NCBI GenBank assembly: GCA_039922875.1
Contig: JBDTDV010000021.1
Location: 1 to 14,954 of the forward strand
DNA length: 14,954 bases
Source of the DNA: JBDTDV01 sp039922875
GTDB lineage: Bacteria; Actinomycetota; Actinomycetes; Actinomycetales; Microbacteriaceae
Direction of reading: 5' to 3'
This document shows, in pieces, positions 1 to 6,015 of this stretch. Numbering within the stretch: the stretch's first letter is position 1; every line of letters begins with the position of its first letter. The position numbers and the translations under genes are program-made. The notes beneath the pieces are model-generated. The model saw only the letters and a list, made by a program, of their open reading frames with translations, was not told the origin of the DNA and searched no databases.

Positions 1-1269
1 GTGGCGGCCCCTGGAGTGCCGGAGTCCGAGCATCCGTTCATCCTGGTGGCCCGGGAACTCGCACCGGCCGACACCGCCGTGCTCGATCTCGACAAGGTGT
101 TGGCCGTGGTCACCGCGGAGGGCGGGCCAACCTCGCACACTGCCATCCTTGCCAGGGAGAAGTCGATCGTCGCCGTCGTCGGCGTGGCCGGTGCAGATCA
201 AATTGCTGACGGTGAAACGGTGATCGTGGATGCCGGTAGTGGCATCATCACACTCGACCCGACCGAGCAGGAGTGCGCCGACGCTGGGGCGGCAGCGCAT
301 GCCGGGGCTACCGTGGCCGCCGAATTAGGACCGGGACGGCTCGCTGACGGTACGCCGATCCCGCTGTTGGCCAATCTCGGCTCCGCGGACCAGGCGGACG
401 AGGCCGTGCGGCTCGGCGCGGAGGGCGTCGGGCTGTTTCGTACTGAGTTCCTATTCCTGGATGCCGAGCAGCCGCCGTCGGTCGCGGCCCAGCGTGAGCA
501 GTACGCCCGACTCCTTACCGCGTTTGATGGGCATAAGGTCGTGGTCCGGGTACTGGATGCCGGTGCGGATAAGCCATTGGCGTTTTTGAACGACGCGGAC
601 GAACCCAACCCGGCACTCGGACTGCGGGGCTTGCGGGCACTGCGGCAGAACGAAGCGATCCTGCGCGACCAACTGACCGCTCTGGTCGCCGCCGCGGCGC
701 AGGCGCGGGACGAGGGCGCGACGGTCGACCTCTGGGTGATGGCGCCGATGGTGGCCACCGTGGAGGAGACGGCGTACTTCGTGCGCCTGGCCACGGAACT
801 CGGCGTGCAGACCGCCGGTGTGATGATCGAGGTGCCGGCCGCCGCGCTGATGGCGCAGCAGATTCTCGGTCCGGCCGACTTCGTCAGCATCGGGACCAAC
901 GACCTGACCCAGTACACTCTCGCCGCTGACCGGGTGCTCGGTTCGGTCGCGGCATTTCAGGACCCGTGGCATCCGGCGGTACTGCGCCTGATCGGCGAGG
1001 TCGGTGCGGCTGGGGCGGCGCTTCACAAGCCGGTCGGCGTCTGCGGCGAGGCGGCAGCCGATCCGCTGCTCGCCGCGGTGCTGGTAGGTCTCGGGGTGAC
1101 CAGCCTGTCGATGTCGCCATCGGCACTGGCCGGCGTGCGCGCGGAGCTGCACCGACACACTCTGGTACGCACCCAAGCACTCGCCGCGATTGCGCTCGCC
1201 GCCGACGGCGCCGCGGCCGCCCGGGCCGCTGTCATTGCCGCCGTCGACGCTGATTCCCACCGTGAGTGA
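1..1269 (+). CDS. ptsI: Phosphoenolpyruvate-protein phosphotransferase (PTS Enzyme I), 5' truncated
   Basis: Enzyme I is the cytoplasmic first step of the sugar phosphotransferase system: it takes phosphate from PEP onto a histidine and passes it to HPr. The visible 422 residues read in frame from base 1 to a TGA. The phospho-histidine motif GGPTSHTAI is at residues 41-49 (His46), whereas in the family this histidine is near residue 190, so about 140 residues lie off the window; the GTG at base 1 is probably not the true start. The PEP-binding barrel is complete: GLFRTE (144-149), VVVRVLDAGADKP, NPALGLRGLR, GVMIEVPAAA, SIGTNDLTQYTLAADR (296-311) and the active-site Cys348 in VGVCGE. No key residue is missing, so the enzyme looks active. 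No terminator is visible before the next gene. Recognition is from motifs; the residue numbers are of the visible part only. Confidence 0.95.
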   Translation: MAAPGVPESEHPFILVARELAPADTAVLDLDKVLAVVTAEGGPTSHTAILAREKSIVAVVGVAGADQIADGETVIVDAGSGIITLDPTEQECADAGAAAHAGATVAAELGPGRLADGTPIPLLANLGSADQADEAVRLGAEGVGLFRTEFLFLDAEQPPSVAAQREQYARLLTAFDGHKVVVRVLDAGADKPLAFLNDADEPNPALGLRGLRALRQNEAILRDQLTALVAAAAQARDEGATVDLWVMAPMVATVEETAYFVRLATELGVQTAGVMIEVPAAALMAQQILGPADFVSIGTNDLTQYTLAADRVLGSVAAFQDPWHPAVLRLIGEVGAAGAALHKPVGVCGEAAADPLLAAVLVGLGVTSLSMSPSALAGVRAELHRHTLVRTQALAAIALAADGAAAARAAVIAAVDADSHRE

Positions 1270-1317
1270 GAACAATTAACGAGTGAGGCCAATTAACGAG
1301 TGAGGCCAATTAATGGG
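1264..1317 (+). repeat. 17-bp tandem repeat overlapping the ptsI stop codon
   Basis: Two identical 17-bp units, CAATTAACGAGTGAGGC, occupy 1273-1289 and 1290-1306. A degenerate partial copy precedes them (1264-1272, containing the ptsI TGA) and another follows (1307-1317). The repeat therefore looks like duplication of the gene end. It is AT-richer than its surroundings. No hairpin of note is formed, so a terminator role is not supported. Confidence 0.85.
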
Positions 1318-1327
1318 TGCGCGCAGT

Positions 1328-1356
1328 TTGCGCACCGCGGGCCAGAGGCATAGGGT
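1328..1356 (+). promoter_or_regulatory. Putative promoter for infA
   Basis: TTGCGC (1328-1333) and TAGGGT (1351-1356) are separated by 17 bp, a good match to the actinobacterial housekeeping pattern TTGNNN-N17-TANNNT. Transcription would start near 1363 and give a leader of about 110 nt before infA. It lies just after the tandem repeat that ends ptsI, where a new transcription unit would be expected. Prediction from sequence only. Confidence 0.5.
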
Positions 1357-1474
1357 TGATCTTTGGTGCTTTGTGCACGTTTTGGCGAGCCCACGGTTTC
1401 GGCCGTTGTGAGCGACGACGCACTCCCACCCATCCGCACGACCAGCAATCAATATTTTTAGCGACAGTGAGGCT

Positions 1475-1696
1475 ATGGCCAAAAAAGACGGTGTCATCGA
1501 GATCGAGGGCGCAGTGGTCGAGGCACTGCCCAATGCGATGTTTCGCGTTGAGCTGAGCAACGGGCACAAAGTTCTTGCCCATATTTCGGGCAAGATGCGT
1601 CAGCACTACATCCGCATCCTCCCCGAGGACCGCGTGATCGTGGAGTTGAGCCCCTACGACCTGACCCGTGGCCGGATCGTATATCGCTACAAGTAA
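1475..1696 (+). CDS. infA: Translation initiation factor IF-1
   Basis: IF-1 binds the A site of the 30S subunit and assists IF-2 and IF-3 in start-codon selection. The 73-residue product (MAKKDGVIEIEGAVVEALPN...GRIVYRYK) is one S1-like OB fold of standard family length, including the conserved segments GKMRQHYIRILPEDRV and SPYDLTRGRI. The start is the ATG before the universal MAKKD N-terminus. The upstream GAGG (1469-1472) is only 2 nt from ATG, so the Shine-Dalgarno is weak or badly spaced and initiation may depend on other leader features. It heads the block infA-rpmJ-rpsM-rpsK-rpoA-rplQ, the usual actinobacterial order, but its upstream neighbour here is ptsI instead of the map or adk type genes commonly found there. 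Confidence 0.98.
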   Translation: MAKKDGVIEIEGAVVEALPNAMFRVELSNGHKVLAHISGKMRQHYIRILPEDRVIVELSPYDLTRGRIVYRYK

Positions 1697-1737
1697 AGAC
1701 TGCTGTAAGTAACGGCTCACCCGTGGAGCGTAGCGCG

Positions 1738-1765
1738 CCTTTCGGCAAGCTCAGGGACCGAGAGG
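1738..1765. repeat. Hairpin with a CTGAGCTTG-type dispersed repeat core, infA-rpmJ gap
   Basis: CCTTTCGG (1738-1745) can pair with CCGAGAGG (1758-1765), an 8-bp stem with one U-G wobble and a 12-nt loop. Read on the - strand its core is CCCTGAGCTTGCCGAAAGG, closely similar to 10652-10671 (CGCTGAGCTTGCTGAAGTGG). I recall related short intergenic repeats as frequent in Micrococcales genomes, but this needs a genome search. It lacks a U-tract, so it is not a classical terminator. Confidence 0.5.
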
Positions 1766-1812
1766 TTCACTCACCGGTGTGAGTACGAAGACAGCGAAAA
1801 GGAAAAAGGAAC

Positions 1813-1926
1813 ATGAAGGTCAACCCCTCGGTCAAGAAGATCTGTGACAAGTGCAAGGTGATTCGTCGCAACGGCCGCGTCATGGTGATCTGCGAGAACC
1901 CTCGGCACAAGCAGCGCCAGGGCTGA
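1813..1926 (+). CDS. rpmJ: 50S ribosomal protein L36, zinc-ribbon form
   Basis: L36 is the smallest large-subunit protein and stabilises 23S rRNA folding. The 37-residue product MKVNPSVKKICDKCKVIRRN...HKQRQG is full length and shows the zinc-binding set Cys11, Cys14, Cys27 and His32 (CxxC...CxxxxH), i.e. the C+ paralogue expected in zinc-replete conditions. The gene is too short for many ORF callers. A purine-rich stretch with two AAAGGA-like Shine-Dalgarno candidates (1796-1810) precedes the ATG. It lies 116 nt after infA, with a hairpin-forming repeat in between, and 151 nt before rpsM. Both gaps are long for a ribosomal operon. Confidence 0.97.
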   Translation: MKVNPSVKKICDKCKVIRRNGRVMVICENPRHKQRQG

Positions 1927-1940
1927 TTCGCTCACCGACA

Positions 1941-1953
1941 CACAACTCAATAT
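1941..1953 (+). repeat. 13-mer CACAACTCAATAT, copy 1 (rpsM leader)
   Basis: An exact copy of this 13-mer also occurs at 3149-3161 in the rpoA leader. A related CAGCAATCAATAT is at 1443-1455 upstream of infA. Function unknown; it is not a recognisable promoter hexamer. Confidence 0.6.
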
Positions 1954-2064
1954 ATGAAGCAGTAGCGCCGGAAGCTTCGGATATCGACACGCTCGATCAC
2001 CGAGGCGGACACCATTGGTTGGAGGCCAATGCACAGGCGCTGCTCCACACCTCCACTCATTCAC

Positions 2065-2070
2065 AGGAGA
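2065..2070 (+). promoter_or_regulatory. Ribosome binding site deciding the rpsM start
   Basis: AGGAGA lies 7 nt before the ATG at 2078. No comparable site precedes the in-frame upstream start at 2015, and the protein from 2078 begins with the conserved S13 N-terminus MARLAGVDIPRDKR. Confidence 0.85.
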
Positions 2071-2077
2071 AGCCACA

Positions 2078-2452
2078 ATGGCACGTCTCGCAGGCGTAGA
2101 CATTCCACGCGATAAGCGCGTGGAAGTTGCATTGACCTACATTTACGGTGTGGGCCGCACGAGGGCACTCAAGACCCTCGCCGACACCGCGATCGATGGA
2201 GACATTCGGGTCAAGGATTTGACCGATGACCAGCTCATCGCCCTTCGCGATCACATCGAAGGAAACTACAAGGTAGAGGGTGACCTTCGCCGTGAGGTCG
2301 CCGCCGACATTCGCCGCAAGGTAGAGATCGGCAGCTACGAAGGTATCCGTCACCGCAAGGGGCTGCCCGTTCGCGGCCAGCGCACCAAGACCAACGCTCG
2401 TACCCGCAAGGGTCCCAAGCGCACCGTAGCCGGCAAGAAGAAGGCCCGCTAG
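2078..2452 (+). CDS. rpsM: 30S ribosomal protein S13
   Basis: S13 sits in the head of the small subunit, contacts the P-site tRNA and forms the bridges to the 50S subunit. The 124-residue product has the family signature throughout: MARLAGVDIPRDKRVEVALTYIYGVG, the helix-turn-helix region around GVGRTRA, and the basic tail GLPVRGQRTKTNARTRKGPKRTV-type ending in KKKAR that reaches the tRNA. The start at 2078 is supported by the AGGAGA site and by homologous N-termini. rpsK follows after 43 nt and is probably cotranscribed. As in many actinobacteria, the classical alpha operon member rpsD is not found downstream. Confidence 0.98.
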   Translation: MARLAGVDIPRDKRVEVALTYIYGVGRTRALKTLADTAIDGDIRVKDLTDDQLIALRDHIEGNYKVEGDLRREVAADIRRKVEIGSYEGIRHRKGLPVRGQRTKTNARTRKGPKRTVAGKKKAR

Positions 2453-2495
2453 GCCTCGGCCGGCGCGTCTCGCCCATAGGGATTCAGGAGAAATC

Positions 2496-2894
2496 ATGGC
2501 AACACCCAAGACGGCTGTACGGAAGCCGCGTAAAAAAGAGAAGAAGAACATTGCGGTGGGTCAGGCCCACATCAAGAGCACCTTCAATAACACCATCGTT
2601 TCGATCACCGACACCAGCGGTGCCGTGATCAGCTGGGCTTCTTCCGGCGGTGTCGGTTTCAAGGGCTCGCGCAAGTCGACCCCGTTCGCCGCTCAACTTG
2701 CCGCGGAGTCCGCTGCCCGCCAGGCGCAGGAGCACGGCATGAAGAAGGTGGATGTCTTCGTCAAGGGGCCGGGTTCGGGTCGCGAGACCGCGATCCGCTC
2801 GCTACAGGCCGCGGGCCTGGAGGTCGGCTCGATCAACGATGTCACCCCGCAGGCTCACAACGGCTGCCGGCCGCCAAAGCGCAGAAGGGTCTAG
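2496..2894 (+). CDS. rpsK: 30S ribosomal protein S11
   Basis: S11 forms part of the platform of the small subunit, near the E site and the mRNA exit. The 132-residue product has a basic N-terminal stretch (KPRKKEKKN), the core HIKSTFNNTIVSITD, WASSGGVGFKGSRKSTPFAAQ and the invariant C-terminus HNGCRPPKRRRV. AGGAG (2486-2490) lies 5 nt before the ATG. Just after the stop, GCACC-GAA-GGTGC (2894-2906) can form a small hairpin without a U-tract. In the E. coli order rpsD would come next; here a 318-bp non-coding gap leads to rpoA. Confidence 0.98.
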   Translation: MATPKTAVRKPRKKEKKNIAVGQAHIKSTFNNTIVSITDTSGAVISWASSGGVGFKGSRKSTPFAAQLAAESAARQAQEHGMKKVDVFVKGPGSGRETAIRSLQAAGLEVGSINDVTPQAHNGCRPPKRRRV

Positions 2895-2990
2895 CACCGA
2901 AGGTGCCAGCCCTGCTGCGGGTCGAGTACGCCGGCACCAGCGAGCCGATCTCGACGGCGGTCACGACCCGGCTCTGGCGAGTCGGCTCGA

Positions 2991-3066
2991 CCACTGCAAC
3001 TCAGCCACTGCAACTCGGCCACTGCAACTCGGCCACTGAAGCTCGATCACTGAAGCTCGATCACTG
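2991..3066 (+). repeat. 14-bp tandem repeat array, about 5.5 copies
   Basis: Units start at 2991, 3005, 3019, 3033 and 3047, with a partial sixth at 3061. The first three read CCACTGCAACTCRG and the next two YCACTGAAGCTCGA, so two sub-families lie side by side. Period 14 is not a multiple of 3 and there is no ORF of interest through it. The array is the type that varies in copy number between strains. Confidence 0.9.
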
Positions 3067-3092
3067 ATTGTCCAACGCCCGGGTCTCGACTC

Positions 3093-3114
3093 GGTCGGCC
3101 CGCGTGGCCCGACC
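3093..3114 (+). other. Bulged stem-loop in the rpsK-rpoA gap
   Basis: GGTCGGCC (3093-3100) pairs with GGCCCGACC (3106-3114) with a single bulged C and a 5-nt loop. No U-tract follows, so it is at most a weak or factor-assisted terminator or an RNA-processing site. Confidence 0.5.
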
Positions 3115-3148
3115 ACGAGGCTTGATCACCCGTTCCACACGATTTACC

Positions 3149-3161
3149 CACAACTCAATAT
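3149..3161 (+). repeat. 13-mer CACAACTCAATAT, copy 2 (rpoA leader)
   Basis: Identical to 1941-1953 upstream of rpsM. Ends 51 nt before the rpoA GTG. Confidence 0.6.
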
Positions 3162-3172
3162 CTCGCTCACGC

Positions 3173-3194
3173 AAGTGTCATATAGCGGACACTT
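3173..3194. promoter_or_regulatory. Inverted repeat immediately upstream of the rpoA ribosome binding site
   Basis: AAGTGTC (3173-3179) and GACACTT (3188-3194) are perfect inverted arms with an 8-nt spacer (ATATAGCG). The right arm ends 4 nt before the Shine-Dalgarno GAAAGGA (3199-3205). In RNA it would be a 7-bp hairpin that could affect rpoA translation; in DNA it could be an operator. Neither role is shown. Confidence 0.5.
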
Positions 3195-3212
3195 AGCCGA
3201 AAGGAATCAATA

Positions 3213-4208
3213 GTGCTCATTGCACAGCGCCCAACGCTCGCCGAAGAGAATATTTCGGAGTTCCGATCGCGGTTCATCATCGAACCGTTGGAGCCCGGCT
3301 TTGGTTACACCCTGGGAAACTCTCTCCGCCGCACCCTATTGTCTTCGATCCCCGGAGCCGCGGTCACCAGCATCCGGATCGACGGCGTTCTGCATGAGTT
3401 CAGCACCGTACCCGGTGTCAAGGAAGATGTCACCGAGATCATCCTGAACATCAAGGGCTTGGTCGTTTCCAGCGAGCACGATGAGCCGATCACCGCGTAC
3501 CTGCGCAAGACCGGTGCCGGACAGGTTACGGCGGCGGACATCTCCGCACCAGCCGGAGTCGAAATCCACAACCCGGAATTGGTCATCGCAACGCTCAACG
3601 ACAAGGCCAAGTTCGAGGTGGAGCTCACCATCGAGCGTGGCCGCGGCTATGTTTCGGCCAATCAGAACCGCAACGAGTTCAGCGAGGCCGGTCAGATCCC
3701 GATCGACTCCATCTACTCTCCAGTACTCAAAGTCACCTACCGGGTGGAGGCGACTCGTGCCGGTGAGCGCACCGACTTCGACCGCCTGGTCGTGGACGTC
3801 GAGAGCAAGCCGGCGATCAGCCCCCGCGACGCGATCGCGTCGGCTGGTCGCACGTTGACCGAGCTGTTCGGCCTTGCCCGCGAGCTGAACAGTGCTGCAG
3901 AAGGAATCGAAATCGGTCCGGCTCCCGTGGAGGCGGTCCTCAGCTCCGAGCTGTCGATGCCGATCGAAGATTTGGATCTTTCGGTGCGGTCGTACAACTG
4001 CTTGAAGCGCGAGGGCATCAACAACGTCAGCGAACTCGTCGCATTGTCGGAGACCCAGCTGATGAACATCCGCAACTTCGGTCAGAAGTCGGTGGACGAG
4101 GTCAAGGATAAGCTCGTCGAGTTGGGCCTGTCCTTGAAGGATTCCGTGCCCGGGTTCGACGGAGCGCACTTCTACAGCGGCTACGAAGAATCCGAAGAGA
4201 CCATCTAA
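3213..4208 (+). CDS. rpoA: DNA-directed RNA polymerase subunit alpha
   Basis: The alpha subunit dimerises to nucleate RNA polymerase assembly and binds promoter UP elements and activators. The 331-residue protein has the N-terminal assembly domain (about 1-230) with FIIEPLEPGFGYTLGNSLRRTLLSSIPG, a linker, and the C-terminal domain (about 250-312) with Arg259, Asn262 and Cys263 (in RSYNCLKREGI) and the second helix-hairpin-helix NFGQKSVDEV (288-296). These are the positions equivalent to E. coli Arg265, Asn268 and Cys269 for DNA contact. It starts at GTG, 7 nt after GAAAGGA, and MLIAQRPTL is the usual actinobacterial N-terminus. The acidic C-terminal tail (YEESEETI) is ordinary for the group. 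rplQ follows after 77 nt. Confidence 0.98.
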   Translation: MLIAQRPTLAEENISEFRSRFIIEPLEPGFGYTLGNSLRRTLLSSIPGAAVTSIRIDGVLHEFSTVPGVKEDVTEIILNIKGLVVSSEHDEPITAYLRKTGAGQVTAADISAPAGVEIHNPELVIATLNDKAKFEVELTIERGRGYVSANQNRNEFSEAGQIPIDSIYSPVLKVTYRVEATRAGERTDFDRLVVDVESKPAISPRDAIASAGRTLTELFGLARELNSAAEGIEIGPAPVEAVLSSELSMPIEDLDLSVRSYNCLKREGINNVSELVALSETQLMNIRNFGQKSVDEVKDKLVELGLSLKDSVPGFDGAHFYSGYEESEETI

Positions 4209-4285
4209 GGCTCGTTGCCCGAAACGGCCGTTTCGGCCGACCCGCAATCGCACCGCACGACATTTAGTACTGGAGAAAACCGATC

Positions 4286-4855
4286 ATGCCTAAGCCAACC
4301 AAGGGTCCTCGTCTCGGGGGTGGGCCGGCGCACGAGCGCTTGATGCTCGCCAACCTGGCCGCTGCCCTGTTCACCCACAAGTCGATCAAGACGACCGAAA
4401 CCAAGGCCAAACGCCTCCGGCCCCTCGCCGAGCGACTGATCACTTTCGCGAAGCGCGGCGACCTGCATGCTCGCCGCCGAGTGCTCGCGACGATCGGCGA
4501 CAAGACCGTCGTCCATGAGCTGTTCACCCAGATTGCGCCGCTCCTGGCCGAGCGTGAGGGCGGATACACCCGGATCACCAAGCTGGGCTTCCGCAAGGGC
4601 GACAACGCCTCCATGGTTCAGATCGAGCTCGTGCTGGAGCCGGTCAAGGCCAAGAGCAAGCCAGTCAAGACCAGCAGCAAGGCGACGGCACCTGCCGCCG
4701 AGGAGCCTGCGGCCGAGGAGCCTGAGGCAGCCGAGGCCGAGGCAGCCGAGACCGAGGCAGCCGAGGCCGCCGAGACAGCAGAGGCGGCCGAGGCGGAGGA
4801 GCCTGCGGCCGAGACGGAGGCATCCGCTGAAGCGCCGGCTGAGGAAACCAAGTAG
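4286..4855 (+). CDS. rplQ: 50S ribosomal protein L17 with Ala/Glu-rich C-terminal extension
   Basis: L17 is a large-subunit protein near the peptide exit region. The conserved core covers about residues 1-120 (MPKPTKGPRLGGGPAHERLM, THKSIKTTETKAKRLRPLAERLIT, RITKLGFRKGDNASMVQIEL). It is followed by a short basic linker rich in Lys and Ser and then about 55 residues made almost only of Ala, Glu, Pro and Thr. Such tails are common on L17 of high-GC actinobacteria and are presumably disordered. The total of 189 residues compares with about 120-130 in E. coli. GGAGA (4272-4276) lies 9 nt before ATG. The gene ends the block and is followed after 15 nt by a strong terminator. Confidence 0.97.
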   Translation: MPKPTKGPRLGGGPAHERLMLANLAAALFTHKSIKTTETKAKRLRPLAERLITFAKRGDLHARRRVLATIGDKTVVHELFTQIAPLLAEREGGYTRITKLGFRKGDNASMVQIELVLEPVKAKSKPVKTSSKATAPAAEEPAAEEPEAAEAEAAETEAAEAAETAEAAEAEEPAAETEASAEAPAEETK

Positions 4856-4870
4856 ACCCACTTAGCCCCC

Positions 4871-4923
4871 CGGCGAAGGCTCCGACCCACCAGAAGGGGG
4901 ACGGAGCCTTCGCCGTTCGTCTT
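4871..4923 (+). terminator. Strong intrinsic-type terminator after rplQ
   Basis: CGGCGAAGGCTCCG (4871-4884) and CGGAGCCTTCGCCG (4902-4915) form a perfect 14-bp stem with a 17-nt loop, followed by TTCGTCTT (4916-4923). It separates the ribosomal block from the GNAT gene, whose putative -35 begins inside the tail. Confidence 0.9.
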
Positions 4924-4951
4924 GGCCTGGGCGCTGGCCGGAGCATAGGCT
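4922..4951 (+). promoter_or_regulatory. Putative promoter giving a leaderless GNAT transcript
   Basis: TTGGCC (4922-4927), an 18-bp spacer and TAGGCT (4946-4951) place the likely transcription start on or next to the A of the ATG at 4958 (6 nt after the -10). No Shine-Dalgarno is present (GGCTGTTTCC precedes ATG). Confidence 0.5.
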
Positions 4952-4957
4952 GTTTCC

Positions 4958-6007
4958 ATGACCGACGCACTGGCACCGCTTCACGGACTCGCGCCACTGA
5001 GCGACCGGGTTCCGGCACCAGAATTACCCACTCCGACCCATCCGGAAGTCGCCGAATGGCGCCCTGCGACCGTCGAGGACATCGATCTAGTCCTGGAGGT
5101 TCAGCAGGCCCAAGACCGAGTGGATCATCCGAACTATCTGACCAGCCGGGAAGAGATCGAGCGGGACTTCGGGCACCATTACGTTGATCTGGCTAAGGAC
5201 TCCTTGCTGGCCATCGCTGACGATGGCCAACTCCTGGCGAACGGGCTGGTGATCTTTCCCCCCGTGCACGACACCCTGGTCCGATCGATCCTGCTAGGCG
5301 GTGTGCATCCGGAATTCCGGGGGCGGGGAATCGGCCGAGAGCTTCTGGCCTGGCAGGAAGCGCGGGCGCTGAACCAGCTGGCTACCTCGACCAAGCCTTT
5401 GCCGGGCTGGATCATGGCCGACGCCGACGAACGCGCACCCGAGCGGATTCGCCTGCTGCAACACCAGGGGTTCACGATCTCCCGCTACTTCCTCGAACTG
5501 CGCCGGGAACTCTCCGACCCGATTCCGGAGGTGAAGCCTGCCGACGACATCCGGATCGAGCCATACACACCCGCGGCCTCCGAGCAGACCCGTGCCGCAC
5601 GCAACGACGCGTTCCGGGACCACTGGGGCAGCCAGCCGGTGGACCAAGAGCAGTGGCAGAGCCTGGTCGCCGGGGATACCTTTCGTGAGGACCTCTCCTT
5701 CATCGCCCGGGCCGGGGAGGACGGTCCCGTGGTCGGTCTGCTGATCACGCTGGTGAACGAGGACGATGAGGCTACCCAGGGTTTCTCCAGCGCGTACATC
5801 GAGCTGTTGGCGGTGACCCGGGCATTTCGCGGAATGCGGATCGCGCCGGCCCTGATAGCACGCGGGCTGATCACCATTCGCGCGGCCGGCTACGAGAAGG
5901 CCGTCCTCGATGTGGATACCCAAAACACCAGCGGAGCCCTGGGGCTTTACACCCGGATGGGTTTTGAGCCGGCCACGCGGCAGCTGTCCTTGACCAAACA
6001 GTTCTAG
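4958..6007 (+). CDS. Tandem-GNAT N-acetyltransferase, mycothiol-synthase-like architecture
   Basis: The 349-residue protein contains two GNAT folds in tandem. The first (about 33-185) has a good acetyl-CoA motif, VHPEFRGRGIGREL (116-129). The second (about 197-349) has LAVTRAFRGMRIAPAL (284-299), where the usual R/QxxGxG/A loop is altered (RGMRIA), and a clear motif B, NTSGALGLYTRMGF (323-336). It also carries AFRDHWG (218-224), which I associate with actinobacterial tandem GNATs. Two-domain GNATs of this length include MshD, the last enzyme of mycothiol synthesis, but I do not claim it is MshD; the substrate is unknown. The first 30 residues are Pro-rich. The gene lies between the rplQ terminator and a convergent acyltransferase gene 8 bp away, and interrupts the usual rplQ-truA neighbourhood. 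Confidence 0.85.
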   Translation: MTDALAPLHGLAPLSDRVPAPELPTPTHPEVAEWRPATVEDIDLVLEVQQAQDRVDHPNYLTSREEIERDFGHHYVDLAKDSLLAIADDGQLLANGLVIFPPVHDTLVRSILLGGVHPEFRGRGIGRELLAWQEARALNQLATSTKPLPGWIMADADERAPERIRLLQHQGFTISRYFLELRRELSDPIPEVKPADDIRIEPYTPAASEQTRAARNDAFRDHWGSQPVDQEQWQSLVAGDTFREDLSFIARAGEDGPVVGLLITLVNEDDEATQGFSSAYIELLAVTRAFRGMRIAPALIARGLITIRAAGYEKAVLDVDTQNTSGALGLYTRMGFEPATRQLSLTKQF

Positions 6008-6015
6008 GCTCCGGT

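Larger units (their letters stand above)
2895..3212. other. 318-bp non-coding gap between rpsK and rpoA
   Basis: I see no gene here. It holds, in order: a small hairpin at the rpsK stop, a stretch without recognisable structure (2910-2985), a 14-bp tandem repeat array, a bulged hairpin, a weak promoter-like pair (TTGATC 3122-3127, 17 bp, TACCCA 3145-3150), a 13-mer shared with the rpsM leader, and an inverted repeat next to the rpoA Shine-Dalgarno. rpoA could therefore be transcribed from its own promoter as well as by readthrough. Confidence 0.7.

Noticed and set aside
2991..3066. CRISPR array
   Set aside because: Contiguous 14-bp tandem units with no spacers of constant length and no cas genes nearby.
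2895..3212. Loss of rpsD as an anomaly
   Set aside because: Several actinobacteria, including Streptomyces, carry rpsD elsewhere; its absence between rpsK and rpoA is not unusual by itself.
3336..4253. Antisense open frame of 305 codons within rpoA
   Set aside because: No domain signature, and it lies wholly opposite the clear rpoA gene.
4680..4852. Ala/Glu-rich tail of L17 as a frameshift or foreign fusion
   Set aside because: The frame is continuous to a stop followed by the terminator, and such tails are common on L17 of high-GC actinobacteria.
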